DNA of 64,000 nucleotides. Source: Legionella parisiensis (GTDB lineage Bacteria; Pseudomonadota; Gammaproteobacteria; Legionellales; Legionellaceae). The stretch covers positions 265,653-329,652 of the forward strand of contig NZ_LNYQ01000006.1 in assembly GCF_001467945.1 (NCBI RefSeq), written 5' to 3'. The notes beneath the pieces were generated by a model that made no database searches, was not told the DNA's origin, and saw nothing but the letters and a program-made list of their open reading frames with translations. Every line of letters starts with the position of its first letter. Within the stretch, counting starts at the first letter, position 1. Both the position numbers and the translations under genes were made by a program. Positions 55,819 through 64,000 of this stretch are shown here, in pieces.

Positions 55819-55994
55819 TACGGCAAATCCCTTTTTAATGCAAATTGTGTAGCTTATTTATAATTTCACAAGAATTCCATTTAAATTTTTAAATAATAAT
55901 TAATGGCATGATACTGCTATTATTTTCATTAGAAAGAATTGACATACTTTCCGAGTTACATTCTAATCGTATTTTTTCATGATAATGGACAATC

Positions 55995-57362
55995 ATGCCA
56001 TTTTTGACTTTTCTAAAACCTGCTCCTTATCTTAATGAAATTCAGGATAAAACTATTGTGGAACGGCAATATCGTTATTGGCGTATTCGCACCTTTTATG
56101 CAATGTATGTAGGCTATGTTTTGTTTTATTTTACGCGAAAAAGTTTTACCTTCGCGATGCCTGCATTACAAAGCACCTTAGGGATGACCAAAACTGAGCT
56201 GGGAATGATTGCCAGCATTTTGAGCTTAAGTTATGGCATCAGCAAATTTTTGAGTGGAATTCTTGGCGATAAGTCAAATCCTCGTTATTTAATGGCGATT
56301 GGGCTAATTTTGACAGGTATTTTTAATATTTTGTTTGGTTTGTCTTCCACCTGGTGGTTATTTGCTGTTTTTTGGGGATTAAATGGTTGGTTTCAAGGTT
56401 GGGGATGGCCAGGATGTACTAAATTATTAACGCATTGGTATTCTCAATCAGAACGTGGTCGTTGGTGGAGCATTTGGAATACATCGCATAACGTTGGTGG
56501 GGCATTAATTCCATTGATTGTTGCTATGTGCGCGCAATATTTCGGCTGGCGTTCAGCCATGTTTGTGCCTGGGGCCATCTGCATTTTAGGAGGTATTTTC
56601 TTGATCAATCGATTGAGAGATACACCGCAGTCGCTTGGTTTACCTGCTATAGAGCAATATAAGAAAGATTTTTCCGGTACAGCAAATCACCACCAAGAAA
56701 AAACAGAACTCTCAGTCAAAGAAATTCTTTGGAATTATGTGTTAAGCAACCCACATATTTGGATACTGTCTATCTCTTATTTGTTTATTTACATTGTCCG
56801 AACAGCTATTAATGATTGGAGCATGATGTACTTAACGGAAGTAAAGGATTATTCCTTAATCACAGCTGGTAGTTGTGTCATATGGTTTGAGGTTGGTGGT
56901 TTTTTTGGAAGTCTAACGGCCGGCTGGCTGTCTGATAAAATATTTCAAGGGAAACGCAATCCAATCAATGTGCTTTTTACTGCAGGTGTATTTGCCACCT
57001 TGTCGCTATTTACGTTGACCAGAGGATATACACCATTTCTCGATTCTTTGTTTCTTTTTTTCTTTGGCTTTTTTATCTTTGGACCCCAAATGATGATCGG
57101 CATGGCGTGTGCGGAGTTATCGCATAAAAAAGCAGCGGCGACTGCAACTGGTTTTGCCGGATTTTTTGCGTATTGTTTAGGGGCTGTTCTCGCAGGGGCT
57201 CCTTTGGGTGCAATTATCAAAAATTACGGCTGGGATAATTTCTTCCTGACATTGTTTATTTGCTGTTTGATTCCATTTTTTATGATGCTGCCACTCTGGC
57301 ATGTGAAAGTCCGTCCAAAGTATCCTAAATCAGAAGTTTCAGGAAAATCTGAGTTTGCTTAA
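55995..57362 (+). CDS. MFS transporter of the organophosphate:phosphate antiporter family (GlpT/UhpT type)
   Basis: 455 residues, 12 membrane helices. The OPA signature is clear: GLNGWFQGWGWPGCTKLLTH and WWSIWNTSHNVGGALIPLI, with FTRKSFTFAMPALQ near the N-terminus. OPA carriers exchange glycerol-3-phosphate, hexose-phosphate or phosphoglycerate for phosphate. No two-component regulator (uhpABC/pgtABC) is adjacent. For an intracellular bacterium it could import host sugar phosphates. A stable hairpin at 57370 follows. Confidence 0.9.
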   Translation: MPFLTFLKPAPYLNEIQDKTIVERQYRYWRIRTFYAMYVGYVLFYFTRKSFTFAMPALQSTLGMTKTELGMIASILSLSYGISKFLSGILGDKSNPRYLMAIGLILTGIFNILFGLSSTWWLFAVFWGLNGWFQGWGWPGCTKLLTHWYSQSERGRWWSIWNTSHNVGGALIPLIVAMCAQYFGWRSAMFVPGAICILGGIFLINRLRDTPQSLGLPAIEQYKKDFSGTANHHQEKTELSVKEILWNYVLSNPHIWILSISYLFIYIVRTAINDWSMMYLTEVKDYSLITAGSCVIWFEVGGFFGSLTAGWLSDKIFQGKRNPINVLFTAGVFATLSLFTLTRGYTPFLDSLFLFFFGFFIFGPQMMIGMACAELSHKKAAATATGFAGFFAYCLGAVLAGAPLGAIIKNYGWDNFFLTLFICCLIPFFMMLPLWHVKVRPKYPKSEVSGKSEFA

Positions 57363-57369
57363 CAAGTAG

Positions 57370-57390
57370 GCTGGGTCATTGTGACCCAGC
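57370..57390 (+). terminator. Hairpin after the OPA-family transporter gene
   Basis: Perfect 9-bp stem GCTGGGTCA / TGACCCAGC with loop TTG, 8 bp after the stop; the following AAATATTAT gives no real T-run. Probable transcript 3' end. Confidence 0.55.
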
Positions 57391-57516
57391 AAATATTATA
57401 AGCTATTGTGCAGTTGTAAGGAGCGAAGCGGATTATGGTATTATTCCCCAAAGTCCAATGAGTGAAAATGCATTTGCGCATTTTATTATAAATTTTTCCT
57501 GCAAATGCGTAATGCG

Positions 57517-57756
57517 TTATACGATGCCGTACAAATACGACGATCTCGCGATGGGGTATTTTAGTCTAATTATACTGAATTGGGAGTTGATTGTAGTTTG
57601 TTGAGCATAAATATTAAGCTTTTCGGGATATTTAAAGTATTGAGATAAAGCCTCCCAGTTATTCCACGACTTCATTACAGCAGACACTATTTTTCTAGTC
57701 GTTACAGTGGTGGCCCTTAAATGGCGCCATTGCACTGTGGATAGATCCACACACAC
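57517..57756 (-). mobile_element. IS256/Mutator-family transposase remnant
   Basis: A minus-strand frame includes KSWNNWEALSQYFKYPEKLN and IYAQQTTINSQFSIIRLK. This resembles the Mutator-type C-terminal block W-x-x-W-x-x-L-x-x-YF-x-YP-x-x-IR-x-x-IYTTN-x-IE-x-x-N-x-x-LR, with TTN-IE damaged. No other part of the element is recognisable. The similarity is moderate, judged by eye. Confidence 0.5.
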
Positions 57757-57759
57757 GCA

Positions 57760-58710
57760 CTAATCTATTGAGATTGCAATCTTACCTTTTCTGTTTCCAG
57801 TCTCAATCAGATCATGAGCTAACACTATTTCACTTAACTTCATAACCCGTTCAATAATCGGCTTTATACCGCCCGCATCGACCACTTTTGCAATATCAGC
57901 AAGCCTTTTCGCGGATTGAGTTGTAAAAACAAAATGGATCTCTGCATTCACCAGCCAGCCACTAATTAAGTTTTGAGGTTCAGACATATCGACAATTGAC
58001 ACTAACCTTCCTGAGGTTTCCAGTAATGAAAGACTATTTTCTATTGTTTTTTGACCCACTGTATCCAGGATAATATCAAAACCAGAGGGATAGTTTTGAC
58101 GAAGGTCTTCATACAGCGACTCTCTGCGATAATCATAACTCACATCAGCTCCTAGCATTTCTACAAAATCTTTGTTATGTAGGCTAGATGTAGTTACAAC
58201 ATGAGCTCCGAAAAACTTTGCAATCTGGATTGCATAAACACCGACGCCTCCTGCTCCACCATGAATGAGAACTTTATCACCCGACTTTAGGCGCCCCCTC
58301 TCAATCAAACACTCCCATGCGGTACCAGCAGATAACGGTAACGTAGCAGCTTGTTCAAAAGAAATCGTTTCAGGTTTTTTTGCGACTATGGCTGCTTTCT
58401 CGACATGATGCGTTGCATAACTACCCTCGTTTTCGAGTAGCCTCGTGACATAGAACACCTCATCTCCGATCTGAAAACCATGGACCCCTTTTCCAACTTT
58501 CTCAATGATACCTGCACAATCAACTCCGAGCCTGGCTGGTAATGCAATCAAATTGTTGTAGTCTCCCCTTCTGGTTTGTATGTCGACAGGGTTTACGGAA
58601 GCAGCCTTCACTCTGACAAGAACTTCGTCGTAACCTGGATTGGGCGTTGGCTGATCTATCAGCTTCATCACGCTTGAAGCTCCGAATTGTTCAATGATTA
58701 CAACTTTCAT
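57760..58710 (-). CDS. NADPH:quinone-oxidoreductase-like MDR protein
   Basis: 316 residues, zinc-free medium-chain dehydrogenase/reductase. N-terminal GroES-like domain (ARLGVDCAGIIEKVGKGVHG) and Rossmann domain with LIHGGAGGVGVYAIQIAKFF (about 145-165). No structural zinc Cys cluster. Family members reduce quinones or enones with NADPH. AGGAGC lies upstream of the start. The region just upstream (58736-58750) has the repeat ATTCGAATTCGA, a possible operator. Confidence 0.9.
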   Translation of the reverse strand: MKVVIIEQFGASSVMKLIDQPTPNPGYDEVLVRVKAASVNPVDIQTRRGDYNNLIALPARLGVDCAGIIEKVGKGVHGFQIGDEVFYVTRLLENEGSYATHHVEKAAIVAKKPETISFEQAATLPLSAGTAWECLIERGRLKSGDKVLIHGGAGGVGVYAIQIAKFFGAHVVTTSSLHNKDFVEMLGADVSYDYRRESLYEDLRQNYPSGFDIILDTVGQKTIENSLSLLETSGRLVSIVDMSEPQNLISGWLVNAEIHFVFTTQSAKRLADIAKVVDAGGIKPIIERVMKLSEIVLAHDLIETGNRKGKIAISID

Positions 58711-58759
58711 GTTGTGCTCCTAAATTTAAAGTATAATTCGAATTCGAGATTATTAAACT

Positions 58760-59077
58760 ACGCGTGACGATAAGCTGAGTTTATACAGCTTCTATTATTT
58801 TACTTTTTTCATCAAGGTGAAGCAGGCCGGACAAAACATTAATTGCAGCATTCTGTCTGAATCAGTGACGGTAGACACTATCAAGAAAGATGACGGTTAC
58901 ACTAAGTAAGAGTTGAGTGATTTGGGGAATTGGCAAAGCAAAGAGCAAAATACAATTGATATTGGCTATGATGATGCAGTAACGCCAGGAACTATAGATG
59001 CTCATTATCCAGTGCTTATCAGTGATTTGCCTGCTCCTAAAATCCGTACTTATCCAATTTATACAGTTATTCATTAA
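58760..59077 (+). pseudogene. Decayed gene of unknown family
   Basis: A plus frame without a start reads DDKLSLYSFYYFTFFIKVKQ, then GQNINCSILSESVTVDTIKK DDGYTK in pieces, meets a TAA near 58909, and continues in the same frame as ELSDLGNWQSKEQNTIDIGY, DDAVTPGTIDAHYPVLISDL and PAPKIRTYPIYTVIH to TAA about 59075. The composition is protein-like throughout. I infer a C-terminal gene fragment with one nonsense mutation; the family is not recognised. The opposite 78-codon frame is a shadow. Confidence 0.4.
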
Positions 59078-59317
59078 GTTAAATAACCCTCTCGTCACTC
59101 CAGTTTATGATGTCGTATCAAGATCTGTCCCATAACGGTATAGAAACATATTAAGATTTTAGGCATCTTCACACGAAACTGCCGGTTTTATGTTATCTGT
59201 TTTTCGACCATGACGCCTTTTACTAACTCACAGCATAGTCTGTTGTTATAGAAGTATTTAAGGTCAGTCTGTTCTATAATTTAATAAAAATTATAGGCCA
59301 ACCTTGGGAGTCTTGTT

Positions 59318-60391
59318 ATGGAAAACCAACCTTATGATCAAGAAAAGGCTGACGCTTTTGCCGATAATTTACTAAGTACTTTCAACAGTGCCGCATCAAC
59401 CCTGATGATTTCGTTGGGGCATCGAACCGGTATTTTTGACATTATGCGGGACATGCCACCTAGTACTTCAGCTGAAATAGCCAAGGCTGCATCACTTAAT
59501 GAGCGATATGTTAGAGAATGGTTAAATGCATTGGTAACAAGCCATATTATTATTTATGACAAAGTTAGGGCAACTTACAAACTACCTTTGGAACACGCTG
59601 CTTTTTTAACACGTCAATCTTCACCAAATAATATGGCAGTGATAGCTCAATTTATCCCGGTATTGGCTTTTGTTGAAAATAAAATTGTTCAGGCCTTTAA
59701 AGAAGGCGGGGGGGTTCCCTACGAAGCATATGATCGCTTTCACGAAGTGATGTCTGAAGAAAGCGGACAGACTATCGTTTCATCTCTTTTAGACAGTATA
59801 CTGCCTTTAGTCGATGGTTTGATAGAGCGGTTAGAATCCGGTATAACGGCCTTGGATATCGGATGTGGTTACGGTAAAGCAATAAATGTGATGGCAGAAA
59901 AATTTGCAAATAGTACTTTTTATGGCTACGACATCTGTTCAGAAACCATCGAAAAAGCCCAGATGGAGGCTGGATCAAAAAAGATTAGCAATGTCTTTTT
60001 TCAACGTCAGGATCTTGCTCAATGGCAAGATGAAGAGAAATTTGATTTCATCACGGCTTTCGATGTTATTCATGATCAGGCCCATCCTGAGGTTGTATTA
60101 AAGAATGTTTATCATGCTTTGAAGGCAAACGGTGTTTTTTTAGCTCAGGATATTAAAACCTCCTCTTTTGTTGAAAATAATATTGATCATATTTTAGGAC
60201 CATTAATATACACAATTTCTTGTATGCATTGTATGACAGTATCCCTTGCCCAAAATGGTGCTGGTCTCGGAGCGGCATGGGGCGAAGAGTTGGCAGAAGA
60301 AATGTTCAAAAAAGCCGGCTTTAAAAGCATTGAAAAGTGTTATTTAAAGCACGATATTATGAATACTTATTATATATTAAAAAAGGAATAG
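59318..60391 (+). CDS. SAM-dependent methyltransferase with N-terminal winged-helix domain
   Basis: 357 residues. An N-terminal dimerisation/winged-helix domain (about 20-95: TGIFDIMRDMPPSTSAEIAK, LNERYVREWLNALV) precedes a class I methyltransferase domain with the SAM loop ALDIGCGYGKAINVMAE (about 182-198) and DFITAFDVIHDQAHP. The layout matches Rv2258c-like proteins and small-molecule O-methyltransferases. GGAG precedes the start. Substrate unknown; no biosynthetic partner is adjacent. Confidence 0.87.
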   Translation: MENQPYDQEKADAFADNLLSTFNSAASTLMISLGHRTGIFDIMRDMPPSTSAEIAKAASLNERYVREWLNALVTSHIIIYDKVRATYKLPLEHAAFLTRQSSPNNMAVIAQFIPVLAFVENKIVQAFKEGGGVPYEAYDRFHEVMSEESGQTIVSSLLDSILPLVDGLIERLESGITALDIGCGYGKAINVMAEKFANSTFYGYDICSETIEKAQMEAGSKKISNVFFQRQDLAQWQDEEKFDFITAFDVIHDQAHPEVVLKNVYHALKANGVFLAQDIKTSSFVENNIDHILGPLIYTISCMHCMTVSLAQNGAGLGAAWGEELAEEMFKKAGFKSIEKCYLKHDIMNTYYILKKE

Positions 60392-61112
60392 CATACGATG
60401 AATCTCAATATTAAGGCTTGATACCCGAGAGGTTTCAAAATGTTTGTTTTAAATAGTCAGGTCTCTGTTACGTAAGCCAATGCAGCAGATTGACAATGTT
60501 TTAGTTCAGCATATAAATGAACCGGTGACACATGTTTTTTGTTTAACTATAAAGTCGTTCTGTCGAAAATTTACCTCAAACAAATAACAAAACATCCTTC
60601 TTTGATCTTTAGTTTGGCACTGAGTTTCTTTTGGACGTCCCGAACAGACATCTACTCAAGCGATGGCTTCCTGTCGCTGCTCATCAGTACTTAAATCTAA
60701 TGGGCTAAGATTTTTTAATTGAGGAGAAAGCAAATGCAATCGATGTTGCGAATAGTTCCAAAATTCCCACAATGGGTTTTAGAAGGTTAAGATAATCAAT
60801 TGTAACTTATTAAATTTTAAAGGAATTTGCTAGTGAGCTCACCAGGGCTTGAATCTAGGACCAACGGATTATGAGACCCCATCATTAGAACTAACTCATT
60901 GATTTTAAATCAATAATTTTCAATGGACCCACTCCAAATGTCGTACAGAGTATAACTGTGTCGTACTCAAATACACAAATCTCACGCAAACGATTCCGCG
61001 CTCACTTTTATTTTGTTGCTGAGTCTCTATATGAATCCCGTGGGGGGTCTGTGAACTGAACTTTCAGCTGCAATATAATTCAAGGAATTCGTAAATTTTT
61101 ATCGATTGGCCT
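60392..61112. other. ~720-bp region without an intact gene
   Basis: Contains a tRNA-3'-half-like scar (60831-60880) and minus-strand coding-like scraps (for example NLSPLDLSTDEQRQEAIA near 60690) too short to assign; they may be transposase debris. The right end holds the ars operator and promoter. Confidence 0.45.
60831..60880 (-). tRNA. tRNA 3'-half-like remnant (CAT anticodon context), probable att scar
   Basis: On the minus strand the sequence reads GGGGTCTCATAATCC, then GTTGGTCCTAGATTCAAGCC, then CTGGTGAGCTC. This resembles an anticodon loop CTCATAA followed by variable region, T-loop TTCAAGC and acceptor side of a CAT-anticodon tRNA (tRNA-Met or tRNA-Ile2). The T-stem has an A-C mismatch at 53-61, the anticodon stem pairs poorly and no matching 5' half is present, so it is not functional. 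Confidence 0.3.
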
Positions 61113-61128
61113 ATCAAGATCACTTGAT
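61113..61128. promoter_or_regulatory. ArsR operator of the arsenic operon
   Basis: ATCAA-GATCAC-TTGAT matches the ATCAA-N6-TTGAT consensus known for ArsR binding sites. It lies 30 bp upstream of the arsR start, overlapping an additional perfect palindrome ACTTGATCAAGT (61122-61133). Binding would block transcription until arsenite releases ArsR. Confidence 0.75.
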
Positions 61129-61158
61129 CAAGTTAATTTATTCCACTATTCTAGAAGT

Positions 61159-61524
61159 ATGGACATAAAAGAATCTCTAAAAATATTTGATACTCTTTCG
61201 CAAGAAACTCGTTTGCAAGTATTTCGATTACTTGTTCAGGCGGGGCCTGGAGGGTTATCAGCAAGCGTAATTGGCGATGAATTAGGCATCCTACACAACA
61301 CCTTGTCATTTCATTTAAGCCATTTGTCTAATGCTGGGATTGTAACTTCTTGCCGTAAAGGGCGTTATGTTTTTTATTCAGCTAATTTTGAGCTAATGCG
61401 CGATTTTATCGAGTTCATGGTTCAGGATTGCTGTAGTAAACAACAAGTCAAAATTCAACAACCTGATACAACAAATTGTCTGGTTATTGAATTAAATAGT
61501 TGTTGTCCTTCTACCAAGGAGTAA
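61159..61524 (+). CDS. arsR: ArsR-family arsenic-responsive repressor
   Basis: 121 residues. Winged helix-turn-helix of the ArsR/SmtB family (LSQETRLQVFRLLVQAG; LGILHNTLSFHLSHLSNAGI). The ELCV-type Cys site of E. coli ArsR is absent; instead cysteines cluster after the DNA-binding domain (VQDCCSK at about 92-98, and NCLVIELNSCC near the end), as in ArsR types with a C-terminal arsenite site. First gene of the operon, 4 bp before the ArsI-like gene, with an ATCAA-N6-TTGAT operator upstream. Confidence 0.9.
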   Translation: MDIKESLKIFDTLSQETRLQVFRLLVQAGPGGLSASVIGDELGILHNTLSFHLSHLSNAGIVTSCRKGRYVFYSANFELMRDFIEFMVQDCCSKQQVKIQQPDTTNCLVIELNSCCPSTKE

Positions 61525-61527
61525 ATC

Positions 61528-61998
61528 ATGAAACGTTTTCATATTCATATTGGCGTTAATAACCTTGCTGATAGCATCAGTTTCTATAATGCCCTTTTTG
61601 GAACAGAGCCTGCAAAAGTAAAATCAGATTATGCCAAATGGATGTTGGAAGATCCGCGCATCAATTTTGCAATTTCGACACGTGCTGGCAAGCATGGGGT
61701 AGAGCACTTGGGTATTCAAGTAGATGATGCTGATGAGTTAGAGACATTAAGAAAACAATTTTCAGAGGCCAATATTTCAACTCATAGCGATGGTGAAACA
61801 ACTTGTTGTTATGCTAAATCAGAAAAATCTTGGATCAATGATCCAAGTGGAATTGCATGGGAGGCTTATCATACAATGGAGGATGCCCAATTTTTTTCTG
61901 GTAAAAAAGCAACAGAGGGTTCTTGTTCTATGCCAGAAAAAACCACAGCAACCCCATGCAGTGATACAAAGTCAAAAACAACTAGATGTTGTGACTGA
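61528..61998 (+). CDS. ArsI/CadI-type glyoxalase-fold protein (putative C-As lyase)
   Basis: 156 residues of the vicinal-oxygen-chelate fold: FHIHIGVNNLADSISFYNAL at the start, metal ligand His in EHLGIQVDDADELE and Glu in GIAWEAYHT. The vicinal cysteines TTCCYAKSEKSWIND (about 91-92) match the As-binding pair of ArsI, which cleaves the C-As bond of methylarsenite. The Cys-rich tail (GSCSMPE, RCCD) is also typical. Second gene of the ars operon; its stop TGA overlaps the arsC start (TGATG). Confidence 0.87.
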   Translation: MKRFHIHIGVNNLADSISFYNALFGTEPAKVKSDYAKWMLEDPRINFAISTRAGKHGVEHLGIQVDDADELETLRKQFSEANISTHSDGETTCCYAKSEKSWINDPSGIAWEAYHTMEDAQFFSGKKATEGSCSMPEKTTATPCSDTKSKTTRCCD

Positions 61999-62390
61999 TG
62001 AATACTAAGCCGATGAGATTATTATTTCTTTGTACTGGTAGTTCCTGTCGGTCTATTATGGCTGAAGCTATAACCAATCATTACTCTAATGGGCGCTATC
62101 TGGCGTTTAGCGCAGGTAGCGTTCCGACTGGTAGCGTACATCCCAAAGCAATTGAAACTCTTGCCAGTCATGGTATAAAACCAAAAGCACCTCGTAGTGA
62201 ATTATGGAATGAATTTAAGTCAGATTCGATTGACTTGGTAATTGCAGTCTGTGACCAGGCAGCTCAAGTAAGTTGCCCTATTTTCCCCGTACACCTGAAG
62301 AAACTTCATTGGAGTATTCCTGAGCCTGCTACATTAAACGGCTCTGAAATGCAAATTAATAGCGCATTTGAAGAAGTGTTTAGCCACTGA
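61998..62390 (+). CDS. arsC: Arsenate reductase, low-molecular-weight phosphatase type
   Basis: 130 residues. P-loop [16 protein letters not shown] (C-x5-R with both Cys; usually CTGNSCRS), then [17 protein letters not shown] and the redox region [17 protein letters not shown] with two further cysteines, as in thioredoxin-linked ArsC. It reduces arsenate to arsenite for export. The C-terminus (SAFEEVFSH) ends a little earlier than in many relatives. It overlaps the ArsI-like gene by one base and precedes acr3 by about 28 bp. Confidence 0.88.
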   Translation: MNTKPMRLLFLCTGSSCRSIMAEAITNHYSNGRYLAFSAGSVPTGSVHPKAIETLASHGIKPKAPRSELWNEFKSDSIDLVIAVCDQAAQVSCPIFPVHLKKLHWSIPEPATLNGSEMQINSAFEEVFSH

Positions 62391-62418
62391 AACTACGCAT
62401 AGAAAAGGAGTTGTTGTG

Positions 62419-63477
62419 ATGAGGACTTGCAGTACTCGGAGACTTTCTTTTTTAGATAGGTATTTAACCTTCTGGATTTTCTTGACCATGGCAACAGGTG
62501 TTGGGATCGGCTCACTCTCTACTGGAACACCACAATTTATCAACTCATTATCTATTGGCTCCACCAATATTCCCATTGCACTGGGATTGATTTTAATGAT
62601 GTATCCTCCCTTGGCACGGGTAAAATATGAAGAATTACCGCTCGTTTTTAAAGATTGGGGCATCTTGGTGTTGTCTTTAATTCAAAATTGGCTTATTGGT
62701 CCATTTCTCATGTTTGGGCTTGCTGCTTTATTTTTACATGGTTATCCCGAGTATATGACTGGACTTATTCTCATTGGTTTGGCGCGATGCATTGCCATGG
62801 TGATTGTCTGGAATCAGCTTGCTGAGGGAGATAATCAGTATGTTGCTGCCTTGGTAGCTTTTAATAGCATTTTTCAACTAGTGTTTTTTAGTATTTATGC
62901 ATGGTTCTTTCTTACAATCTTACCACCGCTGGTGGGCATGGCTGGACAAATAGTTCACATTGATTTTATGACCATTGCAGAAAGTGTCTTTATTTATCTT
63001 GGGATTCCTTTTTTTGCTGGATTTCTAACTCGTCTTGTATTGATAAAGCAAAAAGGACTGGATTGGTATGAAACCTATTTTTTACCAAAAATTTCCCCTC
63101 TTACCCTGGTTGCTCTGCTGTTTACAATTCTGGCTATGTTTTCTTTGAAAGGGGCTATGGTTTTACAACTTCCTTCAGATGTAATTCGCATAGCTATTCC
63201 ATTAACGCTTTATTTTATTGTAATGTTCTTTATCAGTTTTGCGATGGGCAAGCTCATTGGTGCTAACTATGAAAAAACAACCGCAGCGTCTTTTACAGCA
63301 GCCAGTAATAATTTTGAATTGGCTATTGCCGTAGCAATTGCGACTTTCGGACTTAATTCTGCTATTGCTTTTACGACTGTCATTGGGCCTCTTGTTGAAG
63401 TACCTGTGCTTATCTTTTTAGTCAATGTTGCATTTTGGCTAAGAAAACGTTTGTTTTCAGAAAAATCTATTCAGTAA
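62419..63477 (+). CDS. acr3: ACR3-family arsenite efflux permease
   Basis: 352 residues with ten membrane helices. Conserved ACR3 features: [20 protein letters not shown] with the essential Cys, and [20 protein letters not shown]. It expels arsenite using the proton-motive force. The start at ATG 62419 is chosen for AGGAG 8 bases upstream and family alignment; an ATG at 62368 would overlap arsC and add 17 unrelated residues. Last gene of the ars operon. Confidence 0.93.
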   Translation: MRTCSTRRLSFLDRYLTFWIFLTMATGVGIGSLSTGTPQFINSLSIGSTNIPIALGLILMMYPPLARVKYEELPLVFKDWGILVLSLIQNWLIGPFLMFGLAALFLHGYPEYMTGLILIGLARCIAMVIVWNQLAEGDNQYVAALVAFNSIFQLVFFSIYAWFFLTILPPLVGMAGQIVHIDFMTIAESVFIYLGIPFFAGFLTRLVLIKQKGLDWYETYFLPKISPLTLVALLFTILAMFSLKGAMVLQLPSDVIRIAIPLTLYFIVMFFISFAMGKLIGANYEKTTAASFTAASNNFELAIAVAIATFGLNSAIAFTTVIGPLVEVPVLIFLVNVAFWLRKRLFSEKSIQ

Positions 63478-63679
63478 AAACAATAACTTAAAGAATTGAT
63501 TTCCTGATTTCCCCATATTTATTCATTATACATTCCTTAAGATTACTGTAATCGCAGTAAATTTGGAGGGATAACAAAAAAGTCATGCTCAGCCTCAAAA
63601 ATACGTCCATATGGATTAAAGGTTCGGCTAATATGGAATATAAACTCGTTCAAAATGGAATGAGAATAGATTTCTTTGT
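63478..63679. other. Intergenic region after the ars operon
   Basis: AT-rich sequence with no recognised gene or terminator. A perfect 10-bp inverted repeat (ATAGGGACGA and its complement, separated by ~40 bp) begins just beyond it and lies inside the small frame at 63680. Confidence 0.4.
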
Positions 63680-63850
63680 TTAGGTAAAAAAACATAGGGA
63701 CGAAAGGGACAAGTGGGATCCCCCTGTCATTACTGGGCTAGACTCGTCCCTATCTTCTTTTGCTTCATTGTGACATATGGGACATAAAAATTCTTGATAC
63801 CGAAGGCGATAGTTAATTCGAAGGTCAGTTACAGCTCGTTGAGAACGCAT
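63680..63850 (-). CDS. Possible 56-residue protein or remnant with a CxxC pair
   Basis: ATG 63848-63850 to TAA 63680-63682: MRSQRAVTDLRINYRLRYQE, then FLCPICHNEAKEDRDESSPV and a Ser-rich end. CPIC suggests half of a zinc site, so it may be the start of a truncated zinc-finger or HNH-type protein. It has no clear ribosome site; it is divergent from the gene at 63914. Confidence 0.3.
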   Translation of the reverse strand: MRSQRAVTDLRINYRLRYQEFLCPICHNEAKEDRDESSPVMTGGSHLSLSSLCFFT

Positions 63851-63913
63851 GCATTTAAAATTCGTCAGAATGAATTTGCTTCATTTCGATGGTTTGAGTT
63901 TGGAGAATAATGT

Positions 63914-64000
63914 ATGCCACAAAATCATGTTATTGAATTAGCCAATACACCAAAGCAGCGGCCAGTTTTTTGCGACCATGCGGGGGGGGGGGCGTTTTCG
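63914..64000 (+). CDS. Start of a gene cut by the window end
   Basis: ATG 63914 with GGAG 9 bases upstream. About 29 residues are seen: MPQNHVIELANTPKQRPVFC then a poly-Gly stretch encoded by a run of about eleven G (63982-63992). Too short to identify. The G-run could shift frame by slippage or reflect low-quality sequence at a contig end. Confidence 0.45.
   Translation, partial: MPQNHVIELANTPKQRPVFCDHAGGGAFS

Noticed and set aside
60720..60790. 16-codon plus frame after GAGGAG at about 60722
   Set aside because: A good ribosome site but only 16 codons with no conserved character; probably chance.
1..64000. CRISPR arrays, rRNA genes, intact tRNAs
   Set aside because: No regularly spaced repeats, no rRNA-like sequence and no complete tRNA cloverleaf were noticed; without a covariance search an overlooked tRNA cannot be fully excluded.

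Overview
The window reads as chromosome of a Legionella-type gammaproteobacterium. It is AT-rich and dense in genes. It carries several proteins that look like Dot/Icm (type IV secretion) effector candidates: a calpain-like protease and an acyltransferase-like protein with glutamate-rich C-termini, two eukaryotic-type kinases, and a tail-anchored protein. These sit among ordinary metabolic and transport genes. The genus is inferred from gene content; no rRNA or other phylogenetic marker is present.

Layout. 1-5203 (mostly minus strand): a LysR regulator, an ABC exporter with a decayed ATPase domain, an HlyD-type adaptor and a TolC-type channel in one tight run. 5304-10334: a complete DAB inorganic-carbon uptake operon (dabB, dabA, a PII-like gene, a zinc-ribbon gene), divergent from the LysR gene and followed by a decayed purE-purK pair (10363-10987). 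11004-16010: a frameshifted unknown gene, an Ohr-type peroxidase, a PAP2 phosphatase, a dead IS630-family element (14300-15397) and a small exported protein. 16499-25067: an exported GMC oxidoreductase, a PlsC-like protein, PEP carboxylase, an IS3 scrap, a LysR gene and a large unknown protein.

25542-30909 is the most interesting block. It encodes an acyl carrier protein, a 3-hydroxyacyl-CoA-dehydrogenase-like protein, an acyl-CoA-dehydrogenase-like protein, a free-standing adenylation domain whose specificity code reads as serine, and a free-standing ketosynthase. The first four match the known recipe for aminomalonyl-ACP, a rare polyketide extender unit. A PaaK/CapK-type ligase and a dipeptide-epimerase-like enzyme follow on the other strand.

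33961-50062: MscS channel, small exported protein, kinase-like protein, a 48-residue membrane peptide, CPA1 antiporter, exported alliinase-like PLP enzyme, an unknown gene between two copies of a ~70-bp repeat, calpain-like protease, an ABC-2 exporter pair, a tail-anchored protein with a small partner, and a second kinase-like protein. 50329-58710: a CPA2 antiporter flanked by two tandem universal stress proteins, a large multi-spanning membrane protein, an OPA-family sugar-phosphate-type transporter, an IS256-type scrap and a quinone-oxidoreductase-like gene. 58760-64000: a decayed gene, a methyltransferase, a tRNA-like scar, an arsenic operon (arsR, ArsI-like, arsC, acr3) with a recognisable ArsR operator, and a gene cut by the window end.

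Three transposase remnants of different families, several pseudogenes and a dispersed palindrome family show that this is a fluid accessory region. No rRNA, intact tRNA or CRISPR array was recognised.
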